A stretch of 64,000 nt of DNA. It comes from Myrica gale. Its lineage: Eukaryota > Streptophyta > Magnoliopsida > Fagales > Myricaceae. Shown piece by piece: positions 1 through 12,058 of the stretch. The notes below the pieces were generated by a model. The model ran no database searches, was not told where the DNA came from, and saw nothing but the letters and a program-made list of their open reading frames with translations. The position numbers and the translations under genes were made by a program. The DNA is taken from positions 11,457,001 to 11,521,000 of the forward strand of contig OZ005621.1 of assembly GCA_963930655.1 (NCBI GenBank), written 5' to 3'. Within the stretch, counting starts at the first letter, position 1, and every line of letters begins with the position of its first letter.

Positions 1-116
1 CATTATAGCATGCTCATATTTCGAATAACTAAATGCTTAGGGTTGATTGGTTTATTTTTCCATCAATGTTCTTCATCTTTAGTAGAAGCTTGCCTCATTT
101 AACCTCTTCTGTACAG

Positions 117-357
117 AAACCAGCATGGGAGAAGGCATCAAAAACAATCAGAGAAAGGTTTTTCTCTTCTCAGCTTATTGTGTTTCCTGTACTTTTGAAT
201 TTTGTGAGTACTACTTTCTCAACTCATATGTGACATAGATCTAGTAGCCTTACCTATCATATACTTGAATCTCTATGTTCAGATATGATCCAGAGTTGGA
301 TGGGCGGATTCTTTTGGGAAAGGTAGATTGCACTGAAGAACCTGACTTGTGTAGAAG
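117..357 (+). pseudogene. Two exons of a PDI-like (PDIL5-3/5-4 type) thioredoxin gene
   Basis: Two exons are visible, 117-157 and 283-357, each bounded by AG and GT splice signals (donor GTTTTT, acceptor TTCAG, donor GTACTT), with matching phase so that codon AGA is split across the first intron. They read PAWEKASKTIRER, then YDPELDGRILLGKVDCTEE, then PDLCRR. This matches the thioredoxin domain of plant PDI-like 5-3/5-4 proteins just after the CxxC region; these are ER/Golgi membrane proteins that also carry ERV/COPII domains. The next expected exon (beginning RNHIQGYPSIR in relatives) was not found in the following 2 kb or elsewhere in the window. Upstream exons would lie left of base 1. It is either the broken end of a host gene or a captured gene piece. 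The exon reading is solid; the status as pseudogene is inferred. Confidence 0.65.
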
Positions 358-1644
358 GTACTTTCTTGATTTATGTCTTCTTATTTGCAGGTTCTTTACA
401 GTTGGCATAATAATGTCAGGGTTTACCCCCACATTTTCGATTAGCTTTATGTGAAAATTGCAGTTTATATATGATTCCATTTTTCTCAGATGACAGACAG
501 TGGATTTATTTGTATAGTTAGATATTGATCCTTATAGGACCTGTTTGATCCCAAATCATAGTCTTTTCCTAGTTGAGTTGGAGTGACTGAAGGTACTGGA
601 GGTATAGAGGGAGGTTCAATTGCTCTAGTGCTTGCCATATCGTTGATTGGAGCTACGGGCCATACCATATACATGCTGTAACATATCTCATTTAGATAAT
701 GCAAGGTACTCTTTAGACTCGTACAACATTCATGGTTGAAATTGTTATGTCGAATGATGTTAAACAAGGCACTGCTAATCCAAACAACTATTTATTGAAA
801 TTGGATGCGTTCTATCTCTGAGCTTGAGATGGGCTTTTATGCATAACATAGGCCCCAGCCCCGTCTTTTGTTTCTGTCGGCTTTCAAGTGGGCACCATAT
901 GTGTCATCAAATCCCTAGGCCTTTATTCATGTTCTGTTTGCTTTTGGGTTTCTGCCAAAATCAAGAAACTTATCAAGATTACAAACGAATATTAAACAAA
1001 TGTTAAAGAAACTCATATAGGAATTATTACTCTATCCGAACATTGTCCCCCGCTGCGCTATTTGTTATTTTATTCTTTTTGAAATTTTCGATGCGTTATT
1101 TGTTTTTATTTTTTACCCCTGATTCGGATTAGGCCTCGTACGTTCCTGTTCCGAGCACTTCGATGCTGTCCCATAGTGAAGCAGTAATAGGACTAGGATG
1201 CTATACCTGGATGGGCGACCATTTTATCATAGATAATTAGTACAAACCTCAAACCTCATTTGCATGATTTTATCATATATTAAATTGGATGTCTCCTTAA
1301 TCAGACACGAATATGGAGAGAATTAAGACATGTTTGTCAAGAAATGCAATTTATTCACAATTTTGGCAATATTTAAAAAATATACCAGTATGTATATGTT
1401 ATCTTCTTTCATATGATTTCAAATTTTTCTACCAATAAATTTTGGTTTTGTGTGATCCTTTTCAATTTTCTTTGACAGTTGAACTCAATAGTCTCAACTA
1501 CAGTATTTTCTCACTGTGATTGAGGGACATTAGGTGACTTGCCGATAACATATTACTCTTTCACAGGTAAGTGGTATTTTGAATCTCTCTTCATTAATTA
1601 CTATTGTTTGTTCTTTTTTTTTTTTGGAGATTAGAGTTTGTGGA
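358..1644. other. Unassigned non-coding stretch
   Basis: No convincing gene. The sequence is AT-rich with several splice-like motifs and could be intron of the PDI-like gene or degraded repeat. A minus-strand open stretch at 486-767 is Pro/Ser-rich but resembles nothing recognised. Confidence 0.4.
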
Positions 1645-1792
1645 TTTGATTGGAAGGCGGAGGGTAGGGCTAATTATTACTTGTTGTTGGTTCTGTGGAG
1701 TTTATTGGAGATGTTGGTGTTTGTTGGAAGGCTAAGGGTATGGCTAACTATTATTTGTTGTTGGTTCTATGGAGTTTATTGGAGATTGGAGG
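1645..1792. repeat. Two-unit tandem repeat, about 74 bp
   Basis: Two adjacent units (about 1645-1718 and 1719-1792) share TTGTTGTTGGTTCT, GGAGTTTATTGGAGAT and TTGGAAGGC with a few substitutions. It lies upstream of the CACTA-type gene and may belong to the 5' part of that element. Confidence 0.7.
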
Positions 1793-2157
1793 GGTAATTG
1801 TTATATGATGTTGATTATGTATTTTTGTTGGAGATTGGAGGACAAGGTTTGTGTTATTCAATATTTAATGTTTGTTTGTTTATCTATGTTTTAACTTTTG
1901 AGATCACTTCCTGGTGGATACCTCTACACTGACGTTAGAGGTCTAACCTGAGGTGAAACGAAGCCAGTCCTCTTTACCGAGGGATCTCTAAGTTTAATAA
2001 TGTTGTATGCTGTTTAATTATAGTTTTGTTGGTATTTATGTTTTGTGTTTGTTTATTAATTTATGTTAGTTTGTAACAAAATCTTGATGAAATGTGATAA
2101 ACATTAAAATGATGCATAATTTTTTTGTTGCATTTCATATAGTTATTACTGTCACTG

Positions 2158-2982
2158 ATGGACAAGAGTTGGATGAAAAAGAAACGTGGGACAAGAGAAT
2201 ATGTGTTGGGAGTCAATGAGTTCCTAGGTTTTGCATCTACGAGTATGGGTAGTGATGAGAGAATTTGTTGCCCTTGTGTAAAGTGCGTCAATTACAAGAG
2301 GTATAACATCAATACAGTACATGATCATTTGGTCCAATATGGGATGTCACAAACTTTGAGCCAATTTAGAGTGGATGGCAACATCAGTTGGTCACCATCT
2401 GACCGATATGCACAAGTGATTGGTCCAGAACGAAATGGTCGCATTCGCGGCATTGGATTAGGATCAACTCCTTCATCGCATACCGCCAACGCCAACGTAA
2501 GATCCAGTCAGTCTGCATCCTCTAGTAACGAGAGAACGATGTATATGGAAAATAGAGTTCAGACGTTGGAGTCTGAAGTAACATCGCTTAAATCTACAAT
2601 ACAAATGATGGCACGAGCTTGGGTAAAAGTTTTATTTATTTATCCTCACATATTACTATTGATTCTATTTATGTATATTTCGTAATTAATTAATGTTTGT
2701 TTAACCATTGTAGGAGTAACGTCAATACCAAGATGTTGCCAATAACAATCAGGTTTCACCAGCAATTCATAGATCATCTCATGCAAGTCGGAAAATGAGT
2801 GGGGGTAGGATACTAATATAAATTAATACTGCCATTAATTTAATTTTAAGTGTGTACTAAGCTCTTTTATCTTTGTTCGTGTCATTACTGTTTGTTAATT
2901 TTTCAATATTGCAATAGCAGACAATTCCGATGATGCAGAAAGTGAAGGAGCAGATGGTGCTGATGAAGGTGGAGATGATTAA
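2158..2982 (+). pseudogene. CACTA transposon gene: Transpos_assoc domain fused to a short TnpA-like tail
   Basis: Three exons are inferred: 2158-2622, 2714-2804 and 2921-2982, with GT-AG introns in matching phases. Exon 1 starts MDKSWMKKKRGTREY and contains the transposase-associated domain with the paired CPCVKC and HDHLVQYGM motifs typical of En/Spm TNP2 proteins (about residues 1-75). After residue 100 it changes to a Ser-rich linker and a short coiled coil (ENRVQTLESEVTSLKSTIQ) like the tails of Ptta/TnpA proteins. The final exon encodes an acidic end (AESEGADGADEGGDD). The catalytic TNP2 core is absent, so this looks like an internal deletion that fused the head of one transposon gene to the tail of the other. 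Exon 2 opens with GAGTAA in the reading frame, a stop where Gln (CAA) would fit. It cannot be an active transposase. Confidence 0.65.
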
Positions 2983-3214
2983 ATTTATGGTTATTTGTTG
3001 TTAAATGTCATGACTTGTTAGGTTTTAGATTATTGAGAAAATGCCCTTAACTTATTTTTGTTTGATGCAAAACTTGTAAGATATGGTTACAACGAAATAT
3101 ATTATGTTTTATCACACTTTTCTTTATTTGCATTAATCAATTAAATTCTATAACAAAATTTGTATTTCAGAAAAATATTAAAAAAAAATTAGAATATTAA
3201 ATCAAAATAAAAAA

Positions 3215-3687
3215 AGCAACCCTGTAGCGGCGGTCACTGACCGCCGCTACATGTAACAAACGTCAAGGGCAATAGTAGCGGTCATATGACCGCGACTCTA
3301 CATTTATAGCCCCGGTCACGTGACCGCCGCTATAACCCTACAGCTGCGGTCACGTGACCGCCGCTATAACCCTACAGCCGCGGTCAACTGACCGTTGCTA
3401 AAACCTGTAGCGGCGGTCTGATAACCGCCGCTAAAGTCCTTCCGCGGAAAACCTAAACCACGGTTTGGGCATATAGCGGCGGTTTAAACCGCCGCTACAT
3501 GACCGCGGCTACAGTTCACAGGTTTTCACCAGCGGTCACCATAACCGCCACTATACACCTATGCCGACGAGTATATAGCGGCGGCCACGACCGTCAATAA
3601 AAAAATGTTGCTATATGTTATAGCAGTGGTTTTTTGACCTATAGCAGCGGTTGCCGACCGCTCCTATAGGTCGGTTATTTTGTAGTG
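3215..3687. mobile_element. 3' subterminal region and terminus of a CACTA transposon
   Basis: The stretch is packed with direct and inverted copies of GTAGCGGCGGTC / GACCGCCGCTA, the clustered TnpA-type binding repeats found just inside CACTA ends. It finishes at 3687 with TTTTGTAGTG, the complement of the CACTACAAAA terminus, followed by ACC as possible target duplication. The matching left terminus was not found upstream, so the element (which includes the fused gene at 2158-2982) is taken as truncated on the left or merged with other repeats. Confidence 0.85.
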
Positions 3688-3722
3688 ACCCTTTTGATTT
3701 GAATGTTGGCGATAAACATATT

Positions 3723-3894
3723 AAAGGGGTAGTTACACGTGATTAGTTTTCTGTCTAAATTGACAGAAATTATGGACGGGGGTGCAAACTGTTAGGGCAT
3801 GATAGTTTGAGGGTAAAATGTAACAAAAGTGGTACTTTAGGGTGCAAAGTGAAAACTTCATGGTAGTTTGAAGGTGATAAGTGTAATTACCCTT
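3723..3894. mobile_element. Small foldback MITE (GTGCAAA family)
   Basis: Inverted ends AAGGGGTAGTTACAC at the left and GTGTAATTACCCTT at the right, with GGTGCAAA motifs inside. It is related by motif to copies near 50743-51250 and 54110-54470. TTAA-like bases occur at both edges. Confidence 0.5.
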
Positions 3895-5440
3895 AAAATT
3901 TACTAAGCCATTATTCGACCGTCTCTTTTAGGTTTACTGGCCCTAAAGGAATATAAAGCAACCATGGCATTAGTGGTGGAGTCGGACGCGGGTACTTCGG
4001 AATCCACTAGTGATAGTGCTCGACTATACTTCATACGAATTCAAGACCCACACTATGAATTACACCATCATCGTGTTTGAATCAAGGTCATATGTCAGAA
4101 AATTCTCGAATACCCTCATGATCTGCTATAAGTTAAGTTGTTATACATCCACAAAGCAAATAAGAAGGGGTGAGCCTTAAGGACTCAGTAAGGTCGGAGA
4201 GGGAGAAACATGACATGACAATAGACAATAATCAAAGCATAATATAAGCATGAGACACAATAATAATTAATAAAGTACAATGCCAAAGTATGAAATATGC
4301 ATGCGATGCTGAATATTTTTTTCATTAACAATTAATTCCAAATAAATTTCTTTTTATGAGATATCCTATCCAATCTCACTTTGCATGACCCCTGAAATCA
4401 GGGTTATACGCCCCACTACCTCTTCCATCAGGAGTCCCGTGATAACATACTTACCGAACCAATTTGAGGCAAAGCGCTAAGATTCATGCTTAAGGAGGGC
4501 CACCCCCTTGAGCACCATCAAGGTGATGGTTGCACGTCTCCCTAGTGATCGGTACCGTTACAATTTCAATTTTTATAATCAATAATTCTTGAATTATCTC
4601 AATAAAAGTAACAACGAGTCACGCTCACAATTACTCTCAGCATTTCTATTCACAACACATTTTTTCATAAAGTTCATGCTATGAATGAATTGAATATAAC
4701 AATCGATGCATCTTTATTCCAAATAAATAATGCATATTAATTCAAGATAAGCGTCACAATTTAATAAATAATGCATATTATTTCTAATCCTCACAATTAT
4801 AGGAAAAACACGCATATGTAATTCCAACACATATTTTCGGTATAGAAATATTTGACTATAATTTAATTCCTTTAAGCTTCCTTGAATTCAAGGTTTAAAG
4901 TATTTATTTCATATTTTATTTCTATTGGGCCTTTAGGCCCATTATTCTTCTCCTTTAGATTGGGCCTCTCGGCCTAATCCCCTCTTTCCCTTGGATTGGC
5001 TATTCCAAATCCTCTCTTTTCCTTTGGATTGGGGCGTTACGAGTTTTATTTAGGTTTAAGAGGACTCTGGGCCTTAGGTCTTTAGTAAACCTTCATCCAG
5101 CCCTTAGTCTAGCGTTTAAGAAAAATGTCTTTTAAATTTTAACCCCCATTTATTACCTTTATTTCTTGAATATATAATTAATCTTTGTTTAGAAATAATT
5201 TGGGCCTTGAGGAAAGTCTTAGAAGTTGTCCCTAGGCCCAAGGTATTCAATCTTTTGTTTTAGAGGTCCTTTTGGTCCCTTATTGCTTATTGAGCCCAAT
5301 TAATTGCTAAATTTTTTACCTATGATCTAAATCTGATTGTGGGTCTCGATAGTTTATTAGACCTCTTAATCTAAGTTCTAATTGGGTCTTAACAATAGGT
5401 CAAGATTAGAGCTTTTAGGCCCATTAATTTGCTTAATACC
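3895..5440. other. Probable LTR-retrotransposon non-coding fragment
   Basis: No coding region. Motifs such as GGTGAGCCTTAAGGACTCAG and repeated GGGCCT..GGCCC pyrimidine-rich blocks resemble LTR or flanking DNA of plant gypsy elements. No ends or target duplication could be set. Confidence 0.3.
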
Positions 5441-5449
5441 CGATTGTGC

Positions 5450-6195
5450 CCTTTAAGGGTTCTAAATCCTTTTCTTACTTTTCTTTTTCCATTTCTCATG
5501 TAAATTTCATCCCAATGTCTAGATTTATTTTTCTTTTTGCATTTCTCTGGAGAACCATCACTTCTTCTGGCAATTCTTTATTCATGAGCTTGCAACGATC
5601 CCATCAATTCTGTAATAGTCAAGGTTTGTCAATCCTTTGATTCTTCAATTGCAGCAACAACGTGATCATATTTTTCTGAGAGACTAATCAAGATATTCTG
5701 AAAGATGCTTTGATTAACAACTTCTACACCATAGGCACCCATTGACGAATTCAATTAATCTAGAGCAATAATCTTTTGCATCTTCTGATTCCTTCATTTT
5801 TAAGTTTTCAAGCTCTCTTTGTAATCCTTAAAGCTTGATTACTTTTTCTTTAGCATTTCCTTGATACTTTAGGAATTTCCCAAGCTGCCTTTGAAGTAGT
5901 AGCCCTCATCAATCTAAGAAAAATGGATTCACTCACGGCTTACTGCAGTGTGGCCAAAGCCTTGGCATCCTTACTATTCTCCTGTTTGAGTTGAGCAGAA
6001 TTTGAAGCTTCTTCTGCAGGGGTTGAAACACATTTTTCTACCACATCCCAGAGATTCCAAGATAGGAAGAAAGTCTTCATTCTGATGCTCCAATAATCAT
6101 AATTCTCACCACCAAAGATTGAAACTGTTGTAGATGTTCTGATATTAGCCATTAACAACCGTTCAAATCAACTTGGGAAGCTCTGATACGAGTTG
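5450..6195 (-). mobile_element. Ty1/copia gag fragment with primer-binding-like site
   Basis: Fossil. The minus strand starting at 6158 reads FGGENYDYWSIRMKTFF and LWDVVEKC, the N-terminal gag signature of copia elements. A TATCAGAGC motif just upstream (about 6180-6190 on the minus strand) resembles the Met-tRNA primer site, so LTR sequence probably lies to its right (about 6195-6500). Broken, with only the gag part recognisable. Confidence 0.65.
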
Positions 6196-6199
6196 TTGG

Positions 6200-6983
6200 A
6201 AAAAATAGGAAAAGCCAAGTATTGTTTAGAGAAAATTTAATCAACTTGTTTGATTGATTCTAAATGTTATGATCTTTTCACTTCCAAAAGTATGGGTATA
6301 GAAGACACCTTGTAACTCATGACAGCATTAATAAAAAACAACTTCCAAGATTAGCTAATAAACAACATAGTATAAATATAACAAACTAGGCTATTAATAG
6401 AGTTTATTGAAAATATGAGCACACAACGCATCAGCTTCAATACTAACGTACAACGTAGAGAAGTTTTGAAAATTATGTCAAAAACACATGAAATTTACAA
6501 ACGTTAGTTTTTTCTATATGAAAAGGAGCGAGCTATGGATTTTGGGTAGGGATGACTCTTGACTGTGCCTAGGAAGTTTGCCCGACCCTTCTCTCCCTCT
6601 AGAGGAGGTGCAACTCTCCCTTCCTTGTCAGAAGCTAGCTAGCTGGGTTGGGTGGTGGCAGGAGACTCCCCCATTATTACCGCTCTCTTTGTCTTTATAC
6701 TTTTAATTTTGGTTGCTTATTGCTTTTGCCTTTTTTAATATTTTCTATCTCTAATTTTGCTAGTTCTAATTTGTTTAGTGTTGTTTTGTTTCTTTGTTTT
6801 ATCCGTTTGTAAGCTCTTTTGTTTTTCTTTTTAGAAGTTCTATTTTATTAATTTTTTGGTTTGTTTAAGTCTATTATATAAAGTAGGTTTTTCCTCAGTT
6901 TCTCCTCAAACCAATGCATTAGTAACACCACAGGTTACCTCCAGTTAGATCAAATAGACCATAAAGTGCTAGTTTTTGAAAAG
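6200..6983. other. Repeat-like non-coding stretch
   Basis: About 6195-6500 is AT-rich and may be the LTR of the adjacent copia fragment. About 6540-6960 holds a GC-richer segment followed by T-rich DNA, like the tail of a non-LTR element, but no family was recognised. The last bases (6984-6988, AAAGG) are the target duplication of the next element. Confidence 0.3.
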
Positions 6984-6988
6984 AAAGG

Positions 6989-7524
6989 TGTTATGATCCC
7001 GACTGGGATTAAAGGTATTCGTGGAAGGAGAAGAAGATTAAAGATTTAAGAGTAGAGTTGGGACGAAAGGATGTTTGTGTTATGTTCTGAAGTGGTGGAG
7101 TTAAACATGTGATGTTGGGTGTTGACTGGACTAAGCTGGCTACAACGAAGTGGGCTTGGTTATTGGGCTGGGCTTCTTAACCTTCACATGAGTGACAGTT
7201 ATCTTCATTACTGCTTTTATTATATTGTTGAGCCCATTTAGCTATTATATATTTTAGCCTATTTAGCTGCCATAGCCTACTGTCTTTTATTCAATTAAGG
7301 GTTCTTGGCCCATATCCACGGATACATATAGGAATATCATATACGTAGAAAGGCATCCAAAATCACAACAGAAAAATCAATTGGAGAGTGCCTCTCTCTC
7401 TTTTTTTTTCCTCGATTAGAGTGGCTCTCTCTCTAATAGAACAGTTATATATTTCTTCAATTTTCTATTTTTCCAAACACCTCAATTCTACCTTTCACCC
7501 TCATTTGCATGCGGGAACTCTACA
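6989..7524 (+). repeat. 5' LTR (type X) of the composite gypsy element
   Basis: 536 bp from TGTTATGATCC to CTCTACA, directly followed by the primer site TGGTATCAGAGC at 7527. A CT-rich tract lies near the 3' end. It matches the split LTR at 16238-16589 plus 19398-19562. Confidence 0.9.
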
Positions 7525-10500
7525 TTTGGTATCAGAGCACTCATCCATCATGGGTGACAACACCATATTGGCCACCATTGAGAAAGGACTCGATAGTTTG
7601 TTGTAGCAGCAGAATTTCCATCAACACCTACTTGAGGGAATGTCTCAACCGTTGCTCAGCATTACTGAAAGCCCAAAAATAATCACAACATAGTAAGGGA
7701 AGTCAATAACAGAATCTGGAGGAGATCCTCCTTCTCCTAACGATCAAGATGAAGGGACTTTCGTGCCTCAATGGAACTGCCAGGTTAAACCCTTGAAACT
7801 GGAGTTTTCAAGGTTCAATGGGGAGAATCCAGTAGCATGGATTTATAAGGCAAGTCAGTTCCATAGCTACTACCAAACACCTACTGGGTAGAAGCTTTTT
7901 TTGGCCTTATACCACACGGATGGTGATGCTCTAGTTTGGTTTCAAGTCTCTGAAGAGGCAGGCGTGTTTACAAGCTGTGATAGCTTCATCAAAGCACTTT
8001 ATACTCTATTTGGTCCTATGGCTTATGATGATCCCATGGAGGTGATGCATCGGCTAAGACAAATAAGATAAGTATTGGAATATAAAGCTTAGTTTGAGGC
8101 AATTTCTAATCGAGTTAAAGGCTTGGGTGAAAAAAATAAGCTGAGTTGTTTTATTAATGGTTTGAAAGATGAGATTAGATTTCAAATGATGTTGCTTAAC
8201 CCTGGCAAATTGAACATGGCATTTGGATTGACAAAAATCCAAGAGGAGAATATCCTCACGGTTAAAAGGATTTTAAGGATTGGTTATACTGATCCTAAAC
8301 CTACTTTTCTATATCCTATCCGCAACACTCACCCACCTTGGGGAGGATCCAACAAACCACCACATCCCAAACCCTTTAATAGACCTAAACTTCCCATACA
8401 AAGACTCATACCTGAACAAATGAAAGAGAGGAGAGATAAGGGGTTGTGCTTCAATTGTGACGAGAAGTGGCATTCGAAACATCAATGCAAAAGGAAGAAA
8501 ATATTTATGTTGGAGGAAATGGAGTGGTTGTCGGATGAGGAATAGGCAGAATAGAATAAACTGAGTGTACAACCTACATCTGTGAAGGTTCGGGAAATTA
8601 CTCTTAAAATCTCACTGCATGCTGTTGCAGGGGCTTTAAATCCCAAAACAATGACTCTTGGGGAGGATTAAAAGGAAGGAAGTGGTAACTCTAGTAGCAA
8701 TACACACAATTTTCTAGATCCAGCAGTCATAACAAAAGTTGGACTTCTTGTACAACCTATTAAATCCATCACGGTGAAGGTGGCAAATGGTAATTCGATG
8801 CTATGTGAGGGAAAGAGTGATCAAGTGACATTTAGAGTGCAAGGGCATCATTTCTCTACCGAACCTTTGGAGGTTGTGATGATATATTGAGAGTTTATTG
8901 GCTTTAGACTTAGGCCAATACTATAAGATTTTATGCAGCGTTCTATAGCATTTGATCTGGAAAGGAGGAAGGTGAAATTGCGTGGTTTGCATCCCAAGGA
9001 ATGGAAAATGGAGGAAGCGCAGAAATTTCACATCTATTTTGAAACTGAAAAAAGAGGGCTAATTATGCAGTTGCTGTGTTGACTTGGAGAGCACTGATTC
9101 TGCCGAAGTACCAACTATGATTTTAGAGGTTGTGGATGAATTTAAAACAGTGTTTGGTGAACCACGGGGGTTACCCCCTCATAGAACTCATGATCACCAA
9201 ATTGTTCTTAAATAAGGGACACCGATATGTGTGAGACCATACCGTTACCTGTATTACCAAACAGGAAAGATTGAGATGATTGTCCAGGAGTTGTTGGAGC
9301 TAGGAGCTATTAGATATAGTCAATCTCCCTTTCTCCTCTCCCGTGTTGTTGGTGCGAAAGTGTTATATGCCTTAGGAGAACTCACCTCCAAAAGCTAGCT
9401 CAAAGAGGAAAGGAGCCCAAGGCATATAAACCTCACATTGGCATCCCATAATACCAATGTGGGACGAATCCCATACTCCCCAAATGGTCCATAACATTTG
9501 TTATATGCCTTATGGGTTGACTGGTTATTATAGGAGGTTTATGAGACATTATGGGTCTATTGCAGCTCCTCTTACTAATCTACTAAGAATAATTTTCAGT
9601 GGTTAGACACTGCTACTGAGGCGTTTCAGTTTCTGAAACAAGTTGTAACAAAACCTCCCATACTCGTTTTGCCAGATTTCACTCAAGATTTTGTCGTTGA
9701 GTGTGATGCTTCAGGAGTAGGGATTGAGGCTGTTCTGATGCAAGGTGGTCACCCTATTGCTTTCTTTAGTAGTGCCCTAAATGGGAGAATGCAATCCTTG
9801 TCAACCTATGAGAGGGAACTGTTGGCATTGGTATCAGCCATTAGTAAATGACGTCCTTATTTACTAGGGAGGACCTTCATAATAAAAACTGATCAGCAAA
9901 GCTTAAAGTATCTCCTAAAACAAAAGGTGGGCACTCCGGTGCAACAAAAATGGATTACGAAGTTATTGGGGTTTGATTTTGTGGTGGAGTATAAATGTGG
10001 GAAGGATAATAAGGTGGCAGATGGGCTATCCAGGAAGTTGGAAGATGTATCTGAAGGAAGTTTGATGACCCTCTCTTTTCCCGTAGCTACTTGGTCAAAT
10101 GAACTCAAATCTAAATATCCAGATGATACTCAGATTCAAACACTGCTTAACCAGCTAGGAAATGGAGAGTTGGACCCGAATATATATGCTATGAAGGATG
10201 GGTTTCTCTTATACAAGGGTAGGGTATGTATAGGAGCTGACAACCCAATCGAGCACAAGATTTTACAGCAGCTGCACAGTGGTCCCTTGGGGGGACACTC
10301 GGTTATGAGAAAACCTATCAACGTACCAAGCGTGATTTTTATTGGGTGGGCATGAAGAAGGATATTACATAGTACATTCGGGAGTGTCAAGTGTGTCAAC
10401 AACATAAAACTTCAAACACACTACCAACAAGACTTTTGCAGCCTCTACCTATTCCTACATGCCTTTGGGCAGATATTTCTATGGATTTTATCGAAGGACT

Positions 10501-11480
10501 TCCTAAGGTTCATGGCCATACTGTCATATTTGTGGTAGGGGATATACTTAGCAAATATGCTCACTTTATGTCATTGGCTCATCCTTATACTGCCACTACA
10601 GTAGCTCAGTTATTTCTTGCTAATATTTTCAAGTTACATGGCATGCCAGCAAGCATCGTTTCTGACAGGGACCCAATCTTCACAAGCAAGTTTTGGCAGG
10701 AATTGTTTCGGTTACAGGGCACTATCCTCAACTACAGTTATGCTTATCACCCACAATTAGACGGGCAAACAGAGGTGGTGAATAAGTGTGAAAAATTACT
10801 TGAGGTGTATGGTGGGTGATAACCCCCGTGAGTGGGTATGGTGGCTACCTTTGGCAGAGTGGCACTACAATACTAGCTTTCATTTCTAAACCAAAATCAC
10901 TCCATTTGAGGCAGTATACGGAACCTTACCTCCCCGACTCCTTACCTATGAGCCGGGTACAACTGTGGTAGCTGCAGTGGATGACGTCCTTCGCACCAGA
11001 GCTGCCACACTCCAATTGCTTCGGAACAACCTGCATCGAGCACAAGAGAGGATGAAAAAATATGCTGATCTTAAGCGTACTGATAGGGAGTTCAAATAAG
11101 GGGATTTCGTGTACCTTAGGCTCCAGCCATATGGACAGTTATCACTGTCTCAGCGCCGGAATCTTAAACTAGCACCTAGGTTTTATGGGCCATTCAAGAT
11201 CATTCAACGTGTGGGTACGGTGGCTTACAAGTTGGATCTGCCAGTCACCTCCCTCATTCATCCGGTGTTTCATGTTTCTCATCTCAAAAAGCAGCTCAAT
11301 CCCAAAGTTCCAGCCCTGGTGCTCAGCCGTCGTTCCTGGAAGCTTTGCAACACTGCAGTCACAGATCTCTTGATCCAGTAGCAAGGCCAGTCTCCGGATG
11401 ATGCGACTTGGATCCCGTATTCTCAGCTCGAGCAAGATTTTCAGCACCTTGTGGGCAAGGTGTTTTGATGGGAGGGATCT
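7525..11480 (+). mobile_element. First internal region: gag, protease, RT, RNase H, integrase
   Basis: Fossil. Parts in order: gag from about 7553 with a CFNCDEKWHSKHQC zinc knuckle near 8450; protease region about 8690-9000; RT about 9120-9660; RNase H from 9669 (VECDASGVGIEAVLMQ); integrase about 10380-10980 ([30 protein letters not shown]); C-terminal domain from 11109 ending HLVGKVF. A purine tract (GATGGGAGGGATC) leads into the middle LTR. Broken by many changes and carrying a small insert in the RT region. Confidence 0.85.
9361..9512. repeat. Small insert flanked by 14-bp direct repeats inside the RT region
   Basis: The 14-mer TGTTATATGCCTTA occurs at 9361-9374 and again at 9499-9512. 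The sequence between is unrelated to RT and contains ACCAATGTGGGACGAATCC, a motif common in plant repeats. The internal AAGGCATATAA is an inverse copy of part of the flanking repeat. It looks like a short element with a long target duplication, but the family is unknown. Confidence 0.55.
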
Positions 11481-12058
11481 TGTAACAATCTTGGCTTGGA
11501 TTTGGAGGGGTAATCGGTAGACTCAGTGAAGGATAGGGTTCGGGTGTTTTGTGTATGAAGTGAGGAGGTGCGAAGTGAAGAGTTGGTTCGAGAATGCTAA
11601 GGAAGGTGATGTTGTCCTTTTGCTTGGTCGAATGAAATGGTGCGTTGGAATAAAGGGTGAGAGGTGTAACTGGGCTGGTCATCTAGTTGGGCTTATTGGC
11701 TTGTTAGTCAATTAAGTTGGGTAGCTTGTTGGGTATTGGTGTTGAGCCCAAGCCCAGGCCCTTTAGTTCATTTTCATGCTTTACATTATGCTACTGCGTT
11801 TTATATGCGGTTAGATTGTTCCTGTTTTCACGGAGGTTGTTAGACAGGATATAGACGAAGGATCGGGGTAGCTGAGGGGTGTGAAGATTGACAATTGACT
11901 TTTTTCTCTTTTCTCGGAGGTTGCTAGCCTCGAAACTAGCTTGTATTGCTCTTGTTTCCTTCAGATTTATCAACTTGTAGCTGAACTTTTACAGAGTTTT
12001 TCATCAATAAAAAATACGAAAACAAAGAAAAATTTCGAAAGTCCTCTCTATTGTTTCA
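11481..12058 (+). repeat. Middle LTR (type Y), different from the outer LTRs
   Basis: 578 bp from TGTAACAATCTTGGC to TTGTTTCA, preceded by a purine tract and followed by the primer site TGGTATCAGAGG at 12061. It therefore acts as the 3' LTR of the first internal region and the 5' LTR of the second. Its sequence does not match the outer type X LTRs apart from general features. No second copy is present in the window. Confidence 0.85.

Noticed and set aside
486-767. Pro/Ser-rich open stretch on the minus strand
   Set aside because: No recognisable domain, no splice context and no neighbouring coding evidence.
1120-1215. Stretch with GACTAGGATG and TGGATGGGCGACC resembling 5S rRNA or U1 snRNA
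   Set aside because: The order and spacing of the matching bits fit neither RNA, and no control region or terminator was seen.
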